From Desulfuromonadales bacterium (GTDB taxonomy: Bacteria > Desulfobacterota > Desulfuromonadia > Desulfuromonadales > BM103): DNA of 5,285 bases. The stretch lies in contig JAOUDB010000216.1 of assembly GCA_029859485.1 (NCBI GenBank), positions 1 to 5,285 of the forward strand, in the 5' to 3' direction. Below the pieces are notes generated by a model. That model was not told where the DNA came from. It ran no database searches and saw nothing but the letters and a program-made list of their open reading frames with translations. Below are positions 1 to 4,812 of this stretch, piece by piece. Within the stretch, counting starts at the first letter, position 1; the number at the start of each line of letters is the position of its first letter. The translations under genes and the position numbers were made by a program.

Positions 1-323
1 TCACAGAATTCAAACTGGCGGCGCTGTTGGTCAATTGTTCTGCGCCGGAAGCCGTGGATCAGGCCATCCCCCTGCTGGCAAATCGAGGCGTCCCCATAGG
101 CGCTTACGCCAACGGCTTTGTGGAAATTGCCAAAGACTTCCTGCAGCAGGGAGCAACGGTGGAGATATTGGAAAAACGCTCGAACCTGGAACCGAAGACT
201 TACGCAGACTTCGTGGATGGCTGGATCAAGCAAGGGGCAACAATTGTCGGCGGCTGTTGCGAGGTCGGCCCTGCGCATGTCGCTGAGCTGGCCAAACGAT
301 TGAGGCAAAGGAGGTTGCTATGA
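1..323 (+). CDS. Homocysteine S-methyltransferase family protein, C-terminal part
   Basis: This is the 3' end of a gene entering from the left; the frame is open from base 3 and stops with TGA at 321-323, leaving about 106 residues. The family transfers a methyl group from a donor such as S-methylmethionine, betaine or methyl-folate to homocysteine, giving methionine, using a catalytic zinc held by three cysteines. All three are visible: the Cys of an N-C-S-x-P-E motif (codon 36-38) and the paired Cys of a GGCCEVGP motif (249-260). The segment between them (IGAYANGF, then a TYADFVDGWIKQGA stretch) fits the end of the TIM barrel. The methyl donor cannot be told because the N-terminal part lies outside. 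No cobalamin or folate domain follows, so this is the short MmuM/BHMT-like architecture or a stand-alone Hcy-binding module, not full-length MetH. The stop overlaps the next start by 4 nt (ATGA). Confidence 0.88.
   Translation, partial: TEFKLAALLVNCSAPEAVDQAIPLLANRGVPIGAYANGFVEIAKDFLQQGATVEILEKRSNLEPKTYADFVDGWIKQGATIVGGCCEVGPAHVAELAKRLRQRRLL
307..314 (+). promoter_or_regulatory. Ribosome binding site for the frameshifted small membrane protein gene
   Basis: AAAGGAGG lies inside the last codons of the methyltransferase gene, 5 nt before the ATG at 320. It is a near-perfect anti-16S match and fixes the start of the next reading frame despite the 4-nt overlap. Its preservation suggests that the downstream gene was translated until recently, or still is. 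Confidence 0.75.
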
Positions 324-561
324 CCTTAGAACTGCTTAAGGGAACGCAGGCCTGGAGCGCGGTCCTCAGCATGGGCATTCTGCTCTGTTGTTTCTTTTTC
401 TCTCCTTGGCCCAAGACTGGGTCTACAAGATGCACAGCAAGTTTTACCATGTTCAAAGAGAGCAATTTGATGCCATCCATTATGCCGGGATGGCTTTCTA
501 CAAAATCTGTATTTTTACCTTTTTTATCGTGCCTTATCTGGCTCTTCGAATTATGACGTAA
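320..561 (+). pseudogene. Small membrane protein (DUF6868-like), broken by a one-base frameshift
   Basis: Read straight from ATG 320, the frame ends at 556 and loses family resemblance after about residue 27 (MTLELLKG, then a hydrophobic LLCCFFF stretch). From about 401 the coherent sequence continues in the -1 frame: AQDWVYKMHSKFY, then QFDAIHYAGMAFYKI and VPYLALRIMT, ending at TAA 559-561. Joining the two frames gives an 80-residue protein with two hydrophobic segments (about 14-32 and 58-78). From memory this matches the small DUF6868 family in length and in the DW-Y, FDAIHYAGMAF-KI and VPYLALR motifs; its function is unknown. The shift falls in the T-rich tract at 391-400, where one extra T would restore the frame. 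It could be a real mutation, a sequencing error, or (less likely) -1 ribosomal frameshifting. It overlaps the upstream stop by 4 nt and has a strong ribosome binding site. Confidence 0.75.
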
Positions 562-583
562 CATAGAAGTAAAGGCTTCCTTC

Positions 584-913
584 ATGTACCGACAAGCTAG
601 CGAAAACGATTACCAGGAAGTCCTGGAAAAGGTCCAGCAGAAGACCTTGGTCTATGGCGATAGAACCCTGATGGCAGAGTTCAGGCTGGAGCAGGGGGCC
701 GATCTCCCCAGACATAGCCATCCTCATGAACAGACCGGCTACCTTGTCAGCGGAGAGCTCACGTTGACGATCGGTGATGAGACTCGTCAGGTTAAACCGG
801 GTGACAGCTGGTGTATCGCAGGGGATGTTGAACACAAAGCAATGGCTGTCGAAGACTCTGTAGCGATCGAGGTTTTCTCTCCGCTACGAGAAGATTACAT
901 TCCGCAAGCATGA
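584..913 (+). CDS. Small single-domain cupin protein
   Basis: This 109-residue protein is essentially one cupin beta-barrel. Motif 1 is clear: Gly38, five residues, His44-Ser-His46, then Gln50 and Gly57, with the spacing of G(x)5HxH(x)3[E](x)6G but Gln at the usual Glu position (Glu49 is adjacent). Motif 2 is Gly73-Asp-Ser-Trp followed by Gly80 and His84, the last expected metal ligand. A mononuclear metal site built on His44, His46 and His84 is therefore likely. Small HSHPHEQ-type cupins have many roles (sensing, small-molecule binding, dioxygenase-like activity), so no substrate can be assigned. A weak ribosome binding site (AAAGG, 571-575) lies 8 nt before the ATG. The gene begins 22 nt after the restored stop of the upstream gene, and its TGA overlaps the next ATG by 4 nt, suggesting translational coupling. 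No signal peptide is present, so it should be cytoplasmic. Confidence 0.88.
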   Translation: MYRQASENDYQEVLEKVQQKTLVYGDRTLMAEFRLEQGADLPRHSHPHEQTGYLVSGELTLTIGDETRQVKPGDSWCIAGDVEHKAMAVEDSVAIEVFSPLREDYIPQA

Positions 914-1239
914 TGCCTTTTTTTCACTATACAGACATGGTCTTGCCGCAGATTCTGATTTTCCTTCTGGTGGCGGCCACCCACGATATGCTCGGAGGCT
1001 GGAATCAAACCGACGATGCCATGGGGACAGTGCTGATTCTCTTTTTACTCAGTCCGGTGGTGACGCTGGCTCTGTTGGTTACCGAGATGGTCAGGTGCTA
1101 TAAAGCCAGGAAAGGGGAGCGGACTTTCTTCTTCATCGATTTGGCGATGGTTCTCTTTGCCGAAGCGCTCGCTATCGATTTTTACTTTCTCAGACAACTC
1201 CGGATGGAGCGTTTGCATGGAAATTCTCTACGAGGATAA
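910..1239 (+). CDS. Hypothetical small inner-membrane protein, about three TM segments
   Basis: I do not recognise this 109-residue protein. It is strongly hydrophobic, with likely membrane segments at about residues 11-28 (LPQILIFLLVAA), 39-61 (VLILFLLSPVVTLALLV) and 72-95 (FFFIDLAMVLFAEALAI). A basic loop (RCYKARKGER, 62-71) separates the last two and a basic tail (RQLRMERLHGNSLRG) ends the protein. The positive loop suggests that the 62-71 region faces the cytoplasm; the basic tail makes the full topology ambiguous. No catalytic motif is seen. It begins at an ATGATG that overlaps the cupin stop. No good ribosome binding site precedes it, so translation probably depends on re-initiation after the cupin. 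Its 3' end overlaps the pseudouridine synthase gene by 23 nt. The composition, the continuous overlaps and the absence of a better ORF support it being real. Confidence 0.68.
   Translation: MMPFFHYTDMVLPQILIFLLVAATHDMLGGWNQTDDAMGTVLILFLLSPVVTLALLVTEMVRCYKARKGERTFFFIDLAMVLFAEALAIDFYFLRQLRMERLHGNSLRG
1206..1209 (+). promoter_or_regulatory. Ribosome binding site fixing the pseudouridine synthase start at 1217
   Basis: GGAG sits 7 nt before the ATG at 1217, inside the coding sequence of the upstream membrane protein. The reading frame can be extended to an upstream ATG at 1157, but the extra 20 residues show no family similarity and would lengthen the overlap to 83 nt. The start at 1217 puts the conserved ILYEDNHLLVVNKPAG motif directly at the N-terminus. 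Confidence 0.65.
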
Positions 1240-1861
1240 TCACCTGCTGGTGGTCAACAAGCCTGCCGGCCAGCTGGTGCAGGGCGACCAGACCGGACGC
1301 ACCACCCTGCTTGAAGAAGCCAAGGCTTGGTTGAAAGAGAAATACAACAAGCCCGGCAATGTCTTCCTCGGCCTGGTGCATCGTCTTGACCGCCCGGCCT
1401 CGGGCGTTGTGGTTCTGGCCCGCACCACCAAGGCCGCGTCGCGGCTTTCCGAAGAAATTCGCAGTCGCCGGCCACGCAAAAGCTACTGGGCTCAGGTTGC
1501 CGGTGAAGCTCCACTTCAGGGGCAATTTATCGATCAGCTCGAACGGGATGAGTTCAATTCTCGAGTGGTCGCTGCTCCGGCCGGGAAAGAAGCACGTTTA
1601 AGCTATAAACGCCTCAACTATGTTAATGGCGTCAGTCTTGTTGAAATCGCCCTAGAAACAGGACGACATCACCAGATTCGGGTTCAGTTCAGTCATCGAG
1701 GTTTTCCGATTCTGGGAGATCGGCGCTACGGTTCAAGGCATTCTTTTGGGGCGGATGCCATTGCCCTGCATGCTCGCGAGATGGTCATCCGCCATCCGAC
1801 CCAGCGTGATGAAATGAGCTTTGTTGCTGAACCGAATGAAGATTGGTTGAATCTAGCCTGA
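1217..1861 (+). CDS. RluA-family RNA pseudouridine synthase (no S4 domain)
   Basis: This enzyme isomerises uridine to pseudouridine in rRNA or tRNA. The 214 residues carry the RluA-family signatures in order: motif I NKPAG (14-18); motif II HRLDRPASG (55-63), with the catalytic aspartate at Asp58; the R-K-S-Y region with the conserved active-site tyrosine Tyr90; motif III LVEIALETGRHHQIR (141-155), with Arg155 and GDRRYG (167-172); and LHA (184-186) near the end. There is no N-terminal S4 RNA-binding domain, as in E. coli RluA and TruC and unlike RluC or RluD. The exact target base (23S rRNA, tRNA position 65, or other) cannot be assigned from the sequence. The start at ATG 1217 is chosen for its ribosome binding site and for the position of motif I. 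It overlaps the upstream gene by 23 nt and is followed after 16 nt by the serine dehydratase gene. Confidence 0.92.
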   Translation: MEILYEDNHLLVVNKPAGQLVQGDQTGRTTLLEEAKAWLKEKYNKPGNVFLGLVHRLDRPASGVVVLARTTKAASRLSEEIRSRRPRKSYWAQVAGEAPLQGQFIDQLERDEFNSRVVAAPAGKEARLSYKRLNYVNGVSLVEIALETGRHHQIRVQFSHRGFPILGDRRYGSRHSFGADAIALHAREMVIRHPTQRDEMSFVAEPNEDWLNLA

Positions 1862-1865
1862 CAAG

Positions 1866-1870
1866 GGAGG
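1866..1870 (+). promoter_or_regulatory. Strong ribosome binding site for the GTG-started serine dehydratase gene
   Basis: GGAGG, within AAGGGAGGTG (1863-1872), is a near-consensus anti-16S sequence 7 nt before GTG at 1878. It supports the GTG start, which also places the conserved [12 protein letters not shown] motif at the usual position close to the N-terminus. Confidence 0.75.
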
Positions 1871-1877
1871 TGCCACC

Positions 1878-3086
1878 GTGAAATCACTCAAAGAGCTATA
1901 TCGAATTGGCACCGGTCCCTCCAGCAGTCACACCATGGCTCCGCGGAAGGCTGCTGAGCAGTTTCTTGCGCGGCAGGCCTCTGCGGCTTCCTTCCGGGTC
2001 ACGCTCTTCGGCAGCCTGGCCGCAACCGGCAGAGGGCACTTGACCGACAAGGTGCTGGAGGATGTTTTTGCGCCCCGCGCCTGTGAGATTCTCTGGAGGC
2101 CGGAGACTGAGCTGCCTTTTCATCCCAACGGTATGTACTTTGAGGCTCTGGCCGGAGATGGCCGCGTTCTTGAAAAATGGGAAGTCTACAGCATCGGCGG
2201 CGGTGCTCTTCAGGAGGCAGGGAAAGAGGTCGCAAGCGAAGACGTTTATGCTCTGAACAGTATGGAAGATATCCTGAAGCGCTCTGCCGAAACGGGCGAG
2301 TCGTGCTGGGAATATGTGGCCAGCTGCGAAGGGGAGGATCTTTATCCGTTCCTCGACGGGATCTGGGACGTCATGTCAGAGTCTGTCGTGCGGGGGCTGA
2401 ATCATGTTGGGGTTCTTCCCGGTGGTCTGGGCGTGGCGCGCAAGGCACAGGCCTTTCATCGCAAAGCCTCACTTTACGGCCCGGATTTTAAACGCAATGG
2501 CCTGCTCTGGGCATATGCTCTGGCTGTTTCTGAAGAGAATGCTGCTGGTGGCATTATCGTCACTGCGCCGACCTGTGGCGGCAGTGGCGTTTTGCCGGCG
2601 GTTTTGCGATACTTGAGCGAGAGTCTCGATTGCAGCAGGCAAGACATTCTGCGAGCTCTGGCAACGGCCGGACTGGTCGGCAATCTGGTCAAGCACAACG
2701 CCTCAATCTCGGGGGCGGAGGTTGGTTGCCAGGGCGAGGTTGGCACGGCTTGCTCTATGGCCGCAGCGGCAGCGACCCAGTTACACGGCGGCACGGTGCG
2801 CCAGATTGAATATGCGGCAGAGATGGGGCTGGAACATCACCTCGGCCTGACCTGTGACCCGGTCAATGGCCTGGTGCAGATCCCGTGCATAGAACGCAAC
2901 GCGCATGCTGCGACCCGGGCTTTAAGCTGCTGTCATTTTGCTTTGCTTTCAGGTGGTGAACACAAGATCACTTTTGATGAAATAACGCTTGTCATGAAAG
3001 AGACCGGCAAGGCTTTGCCGTCGATTTATCGTGAGACCTCCGGGGGTGGAATTGCCGAGGCTTATCGGCAGCGCAAGCAGGATTAG
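1878..3086 (+). CDS. sdaA: L-serine ammonia-lyase (serine dehydratase), iron-sulfur dependent, single chain
   Basis: This enzyme deaminates L-serine to pyruvate and ammonia using a [4Fe-4S] cluster rather than PLP; it is cytoplasmic and oxygen sensitive. The 402 residues combine the beta-type N-terminal domain ([19 protein letters not shown], 11-29) with the alpha-type catalytic domain: [19 protein letters not shown] (219-237), [14 protein letters not shown] (279-292), [14 protein letters not shown] (324-337). Cys284, Cys326 and Cys337 have the 42- and 11-residue spacing of the three cluster ligands that I recall from the Legionella enzyme (343, 385, 396). The fusion of both domains separates it from the two-subunit SdaAA/SdaAB type. 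It is shorter than the roughly 455-residue E. coli SdaA and ends in QRKQD, with no C-terminal cysteine of the sort that caps the cluster in the Legionella enzyme. The symbol is by family only; sdaB and tdcG are equally similar in type. It is the last gene of the packed left block. Confidence 0.93.
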   Translation: MKSLKELYRIGTGPSSSHTMAPRKAAEQFLARQASAASFRVTLFGSLAATGRGHLTDKVLEDVFAPRACEILWRPETELPFHPNGMYFEALAGDGRVLEKWEVYSIGGGALQEAGKEVASEDVYALNSMEDILKRSAETGESCWEYVASCEGEDLYPFLDGIWDVMSESVVRGLNHVGVLPGGLGVARKAQAFHRKASLYGPDFKRNGLLWAYALAVSEENAAGGIIVTAPTCGGSGVLPAVLRYLSESLDCSRQDILRALATAGLVGNLVKHNASISGAEVGCQGEVGTACSMAAAAATQLHGGTVRQIEYAAEMGLEHHLGLTCDPVNGLVQIPCIERNAHAATRALSCCHFALLSGGEHKITFDEITLVMKETGKALPSIYRETSGGGIAEAYRQRKQD

Positions 3087-3097
3087 CAAACCCTCGC

Positions 3098-3121
3098 CAC
3101 AGAGACACAGAGGACACAGAG
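3098..3121. repeat. Intergenic CACAGAG repeat (three units)
   Basis: In the gap after the serine dehydratase stop, CACAGAG occurs three times (3098-3104, 3106-3112, 3115-3121) with 8- and 9-nt periods, in a purine/C-only stretch that continues to about 3125. From memory, sequences of the form CCACAGAGACACAGAGGACACAGAG are dispersed in intergenic regions of Geobacter-like and several other environmental genomes; their function is unknown. Copies elsewhere in the genome cannot be checked from this window. It is not inverted, so it does not form an obvious terminator hairpin. Confidence 0.6.
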
Positions 3122-3186
3122 AGAACTGAACGGGTGTTTTCACTTTGTTCGTCAATTGATATTCTCAAACAACAAGGAGATCAATA

Positions 3187-3507
3187 ATGCTTATTCTACG
3201 CCCTCTAGCAACCCTGATGCTGCTCGTTGCCCTAAGCTTGCCGACGACCGGTTGTATGCCAACGGTGGGGGAAGCTTTTCCTTTCTACAAGGTTCGCCAG
3301 ATAGAAGTGGAGAAAACCACCATGGCAGAGATACGGGAGATGTTTGGTGAGCCATGGCGTACCGGTCTCGAAAATGGTGAACGAACCTGGACTTATGGTG
3401 AGTATGGTGTCAATATTTCACGCGATCTGGTGATTCGTTACGATGATCGAAACGTGGTTAAATCTTACAGCTTCAGTTCCTCGGAACCCGAGGACGCAAA
3501 CCTATAA
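3187..3507 (+). CDS. Small BamE/SmpA-like outer-membrane lipoprotein
   Basis: The 106-residue precursor begins with a signal peptide (MLILRPLATLMLLVALS) ending at a T-T-G-Cys23 site, which would be lipidated after signal peptidase II cleavage. The lipobox is imperfect, with Thr rather than Leu at -3. Residue 24 is Met rather than Asp, so sorting to the outer membrane is expected. The mature part resembles the SmpA/OmlA (BamE) fold: a helix-forming V-E-K-T-T-M-A-E-I-R-E-M-F segment leading into GEP (54-56), a WTYGEY strand (68-73), a DLVIRYDD strand (80-87) and VVKSYSFSSS. Several small lipoproteins share this fold and are not BAM components, so no bamE symbol is given. AAGGAG (3174-3179) lies 7 nt before the ATG. 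The exporter gene starts 22 nt downstream. Confidence 0.8.
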   Translation: MLILRPLATLMLLVALSLPTTGCMPTVGEAFPFYKVRQIEVEKTTMAEIREMFGEPWRTGLENGERTWTYGEYGVNISRDLVIRYDDRNVVKSYSFSSSEPEDANL

Positions 3508-3511
3508 TGTT

Positions 3512-3517
3512 AAAAGG
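3512..3517 (+). promoter_or_regulatory. Ribosome binding site of the LysE-type gene; leaves two possible starts
   Basis: AAAAGG is the only good purine stretch before the exporter. It lies 12 nt from ATG 3530 but only 6 nt from an in-frame GTG at 3524, which would add two residues (M-G). The tail GGGA at 3526-3529 abuts ATG 3530 and is too close to serve. Spacing favours GTG 3524; family N-termini (M-T-x-L-T-T-Y-L) favour ATG 3530. Confidence 0.45.
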
Positions 3518-3529
3518 CTCTTTGTGGGA

Positions 3530-4156
3530 ATGACCGCCCTGACAACCTATCTGATCGCCATCACCCTGCTGACCATTACGCCAGGCGTCGATACCATGCT
3601 GGTGATTCGTAACACCGCGCGCGGCGGTTGGCGAGATGGCGCGGTGAGCAGCCTCGGTATTTGCTCCGCGCTCTTTCTGCACGCGACTATCTCAGCGGTA
3701 GGGATATCAGTGATCCTCTTGCAGGCGGCCTGGGCCTTCAGCCTTTTGAAAATGGCAGGAGCCGGCTACCTGATCTGGTTAGGCCTCAGCAGTTGGCTAA
3801 AAATTCTAAAACAAGAAAAGTTCGAGATTGTAAATGGGAAGCCGTCGGGGGGCGCTTTTCTGGTGCAGCGGTCCTTGCGGGAAGGTTTCCTCTCCAACAT
3901 CCTCAATCCGAAGACGGCCATTTTTTACATGGCTTTTCTGCCCCAGTTTATCAACCCTGCCCAGTCGGCAATCCTGCAGTCGCTCTTTCTTGCCGGTTTG
4001 CACTTTGTCATCGCCATGATCTGGCAGTGTCTGCTCGCCCTGATGGTCAAACAACTCAAGATCTGGTTGCAGCGGCCGAGAGTCAACCAGGTTTTTGATG
4101 GGGTCACAGGCACAGTGATGATTGCGCTCGGCTTGCGAGTAGCAACTGAAAGTTGA
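3530..4156 (+). CDS. LysE/RhtB-family amino-acid exporter
   Basis: This is an inner-membrane transporter of the LysE superfamily, which exports amino acids or related small metabolites using the proton gradient. The 208 residues match the family's usual length and hydrophobic pattern, with about six membrane segments (roughly 4-25, 41-64, 67-89, 116-140, 145-171 and 188-203). Signatures are TPGVDTMLVIRNTARGG (17-33), GAGYLIWLG (77-85), the loop GFLSNILNPKTAIFYMAF (119-136) with the conserved N-P-K, and FLPQF (136-140). The substrate cannot be predicted within the family; nearby serine metabolism makes an amino acid plausible, but this is inference. The reading frame extends upstream to an ATG at 3443 inside the lipoprotein gene, but those residues are hydrophilic and unlike the family. 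It probably shares a transcript with the lipoprotein gene and ends before a long hairpin. Confidence 0.9.
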   Translation: MTALTTYLIAITLLTITPGVDTMLVIRNTARGGWRDGAVSSLGICSALFLHATISAVGISVILLQAAWAFSLLKMAGAGYLIWLGLSSWLKILKQEKFEIVNGKPSGGAFLVQRSLREGFLSNILNPKTAIFYMAFLPQFINPAQSAILQSLFLAGLHFVIAMIWQCLLALMVKQLKIWLQRPRVNQVFDGVTGTVMIALGLRVATES

Positions 4157-4224
4157 TTCTAGAGTGCCACAGTTCGAGATTTTGTAGATGACCTGACTCC
4201 AAACTTTGTGCCATCAATACTTTA

Positions 4225-4269
4225 AATGCAATAAGGGCTGATCACCTGGTGACTAGCCCTTATTGCATT
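4225..4269. terminator. Long hairpin between convergent genes, probable bidirectional terminator
   Basis: A perfect 15-bp stem pairs 4225-4239 (AATGCAATAAGGGCT) with 4255-4269. A G-U pair, one mismatch (A4241/C4253) and four further pairs (TCAC/GTGA) carry the structure to a 3-nt CTG loop. On the + strand it is followed by a moderately U-rich tract (GATAATTCTTTT); on the - strand by TTTAAAGTATT. It lies 68 nt after the LysE-type stop and 38 nt past the PilZ stop, so it can end transcription from both sides, though neither U-tract is ideal. The rest of 4157-4307 shows nothing recognisable. Confidence 0.75.
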
Positions 4270-4307
4270 GATAATTCTTTTGCTAAAAACCCCAAAACCT
4301 TCTGAGA

Positions 4308-4694
4308 TTAACTTTCCGGCTCACTGATAGACTTTACCCCGTCATGCTTTAAGAGACTCTGAATGGACAGCAGGTATTCTGTGGAAAGATCTAAAAACTG
4401 GAGGCCGACGCCAGGCGGAAGCTCAGGTTTCTTTGGCTCGTCTTGCGCGTTTACCCAAGCGACCTTTGCTCTGCAATTGACCACTTTATCTGCATCCGGT
4501 AATGTGAAGCTGAGTAACACTTTATCGTTAACGGAAAAACTGGTTTTCGTTTTGAGGAAAAGTCCGCCGCTACTCAAATCCACGCTAAAGCCATAAAGCA
4601 CCATTTCCTGTGAGGGTCCATAATAGACACGTAACTCGGCCTGCAAAGATCTTCTTGAGTTTCCTGTTGCCGGAATTGTTGCTTTTGTATCCAT
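4308..4694 (-). CDS. PilZ-domain protein, TIGR02266-like
   Basis: PilZ domains bind cyclic di-GMP and pass the signal to motility, adhesion or exopolysaccharide machinery. The 128-residue protein is little more than one PilZ domain. The D-L-S-S-G-G motif (39-44; DxSxxG) is intact and followed by a GLFLKT strand. A central block (VNDKVLLSFTLPDADKVVNC) is followed by AKVAWVN (77-82) and PPGVGLQF (93-100), a combination I associate with the TIGR02266 subgroup common in Myxococcus- and Geobacter-type bacteria. The N-terminal RxxxR motif is not intact: arginines occur at 14, 15 and 22 (RRSLQAELR), so nucleotide binding may be weakened or altered. The start at 4694 is chosen over the longer ORF to 4733 because TGGAGGG lies just upstream and a promoter overlaps the longer start. 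No signal peptide or membrane segment is present; it is probably a cytoplasmic single-domain adaptor. Confidence 0.87.
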   Translation of the reverse strand: MDTKATIPATGNSRRSLQAELRVYYGPSQEMVLYGFSVDLSSGGLFLKTKTSFSVNDKVLLSFTLPDADKVVNCRAKVAWVNAQDEPKKPELPPGVGLQFLDLSTEYLLSIQSLLKHDGVKSISEPES

Positions 4695-4700
4695 AGAAAC

Positions 4701-4705
4701 CCTCC
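4701..4705 (-). promoter_or_regulatory. Ribosome binding site fixing the PilZ start at 4694
   Basis: On the - strand GGAGG (within TGGAGGG) lies 6 nt before the ATG at 4694. The alternative ATG at 4733 has no such sequence upstream. Confidence 0.8.
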
Positions 4706-4731
4706 AAAGGCGATAATGTAATAATTTCAGC

Positions 4732-4760
4732 ATTCTACATCAGGCAAATGGTAAGGTCAA
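4732..4760 (-). promoter_or_regulatory. Sigma-70-type promoter of the PilZ gene
   Basis: On the - strand, TTGACC (4755-4760, 5 of 6 to the -35 consensus) and TAGAAT (4732-4737, 5 of 6 to the -10 consensus) are separated by exactly 17 bp. Transcription would start near 4725 and give a leader of about 30 nt before ATG 4694. The -10 box covers the upstream in-frame ATG at 4733, which argues against the longer ORF. The element lies wholly in the gap after the epimerase stop, so the PilZ gene probably has its own transcript. Confidence 0.65.
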
Positions 4761-4812
4761 AGGTGGCAGAGGTCCTGTTATTCTTCTGGCATAAATGTCC
4801 CTACGTTGTGTC

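Noticed and set aside
226..585. Minus-strand ORF of 119 codons across the methyltransferase end and the frameshifted gene
   Set aside because: It is antisense to two genes with clear family motifs, has low-complexity composition and no ribosome binding site, and matches no family I recognise.
1157..1216. Longer N-terminus for the pseudouridine synthase (ATG 1157)
   Set aside because: The extra 20 residues are the out-of-frame reading of the upstream membrane protein gene and lack family similarity; ATG 1217 has a GGAG at good spacing.
1190..1525. Minus-strand ORFs of 79-111 codons opposite the pseudouridine synthase
   Set aside because: They are antisense shadows of a GC-rich gene with strong family motifs; their proline/arginine-rich translations look non-coding.
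3152..3159. TCAATTGA palindrome upstream of the lipoprotein gene as an operator
   Set aside because: An 8-bp palindrome without extension or a second copy is expected by chance in AT-rich intergenic DNA.
3137..3165. Possible promoter for the lipoprotein gene: TTTTCA (3137-3142), 17 bp, TATTCT (3160-3165)
   Set aside because: Each box matches only 4 of 6 positions and the implied transcript start would fall at the ribosome binding site, leaving almost no leader.
3443..3529. Longer N-terminus for the LysE-type exporter (ATG 3443)
   Set aside because: It lies within the lipoprotein coding sequence in another frame and is hydrophilic, while family members begin just before the first membrane segment at 3530.
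3628..4098. Plus-strand 156-codon ORF inside the LysE-type gene
   Set aside because: It is an alternate-frame shadow; the other frame carries the conserved TPG, NPK and FLPQF motifs and membrane segments.
4695..4733. Longer N-terminus for the PilZ protein (ATG 4733)
   Set aside because: It has no ribosome binding site and its codon falls inside the predicted -10 box; ATG 4694 has GGAGG 6 nt upstream.
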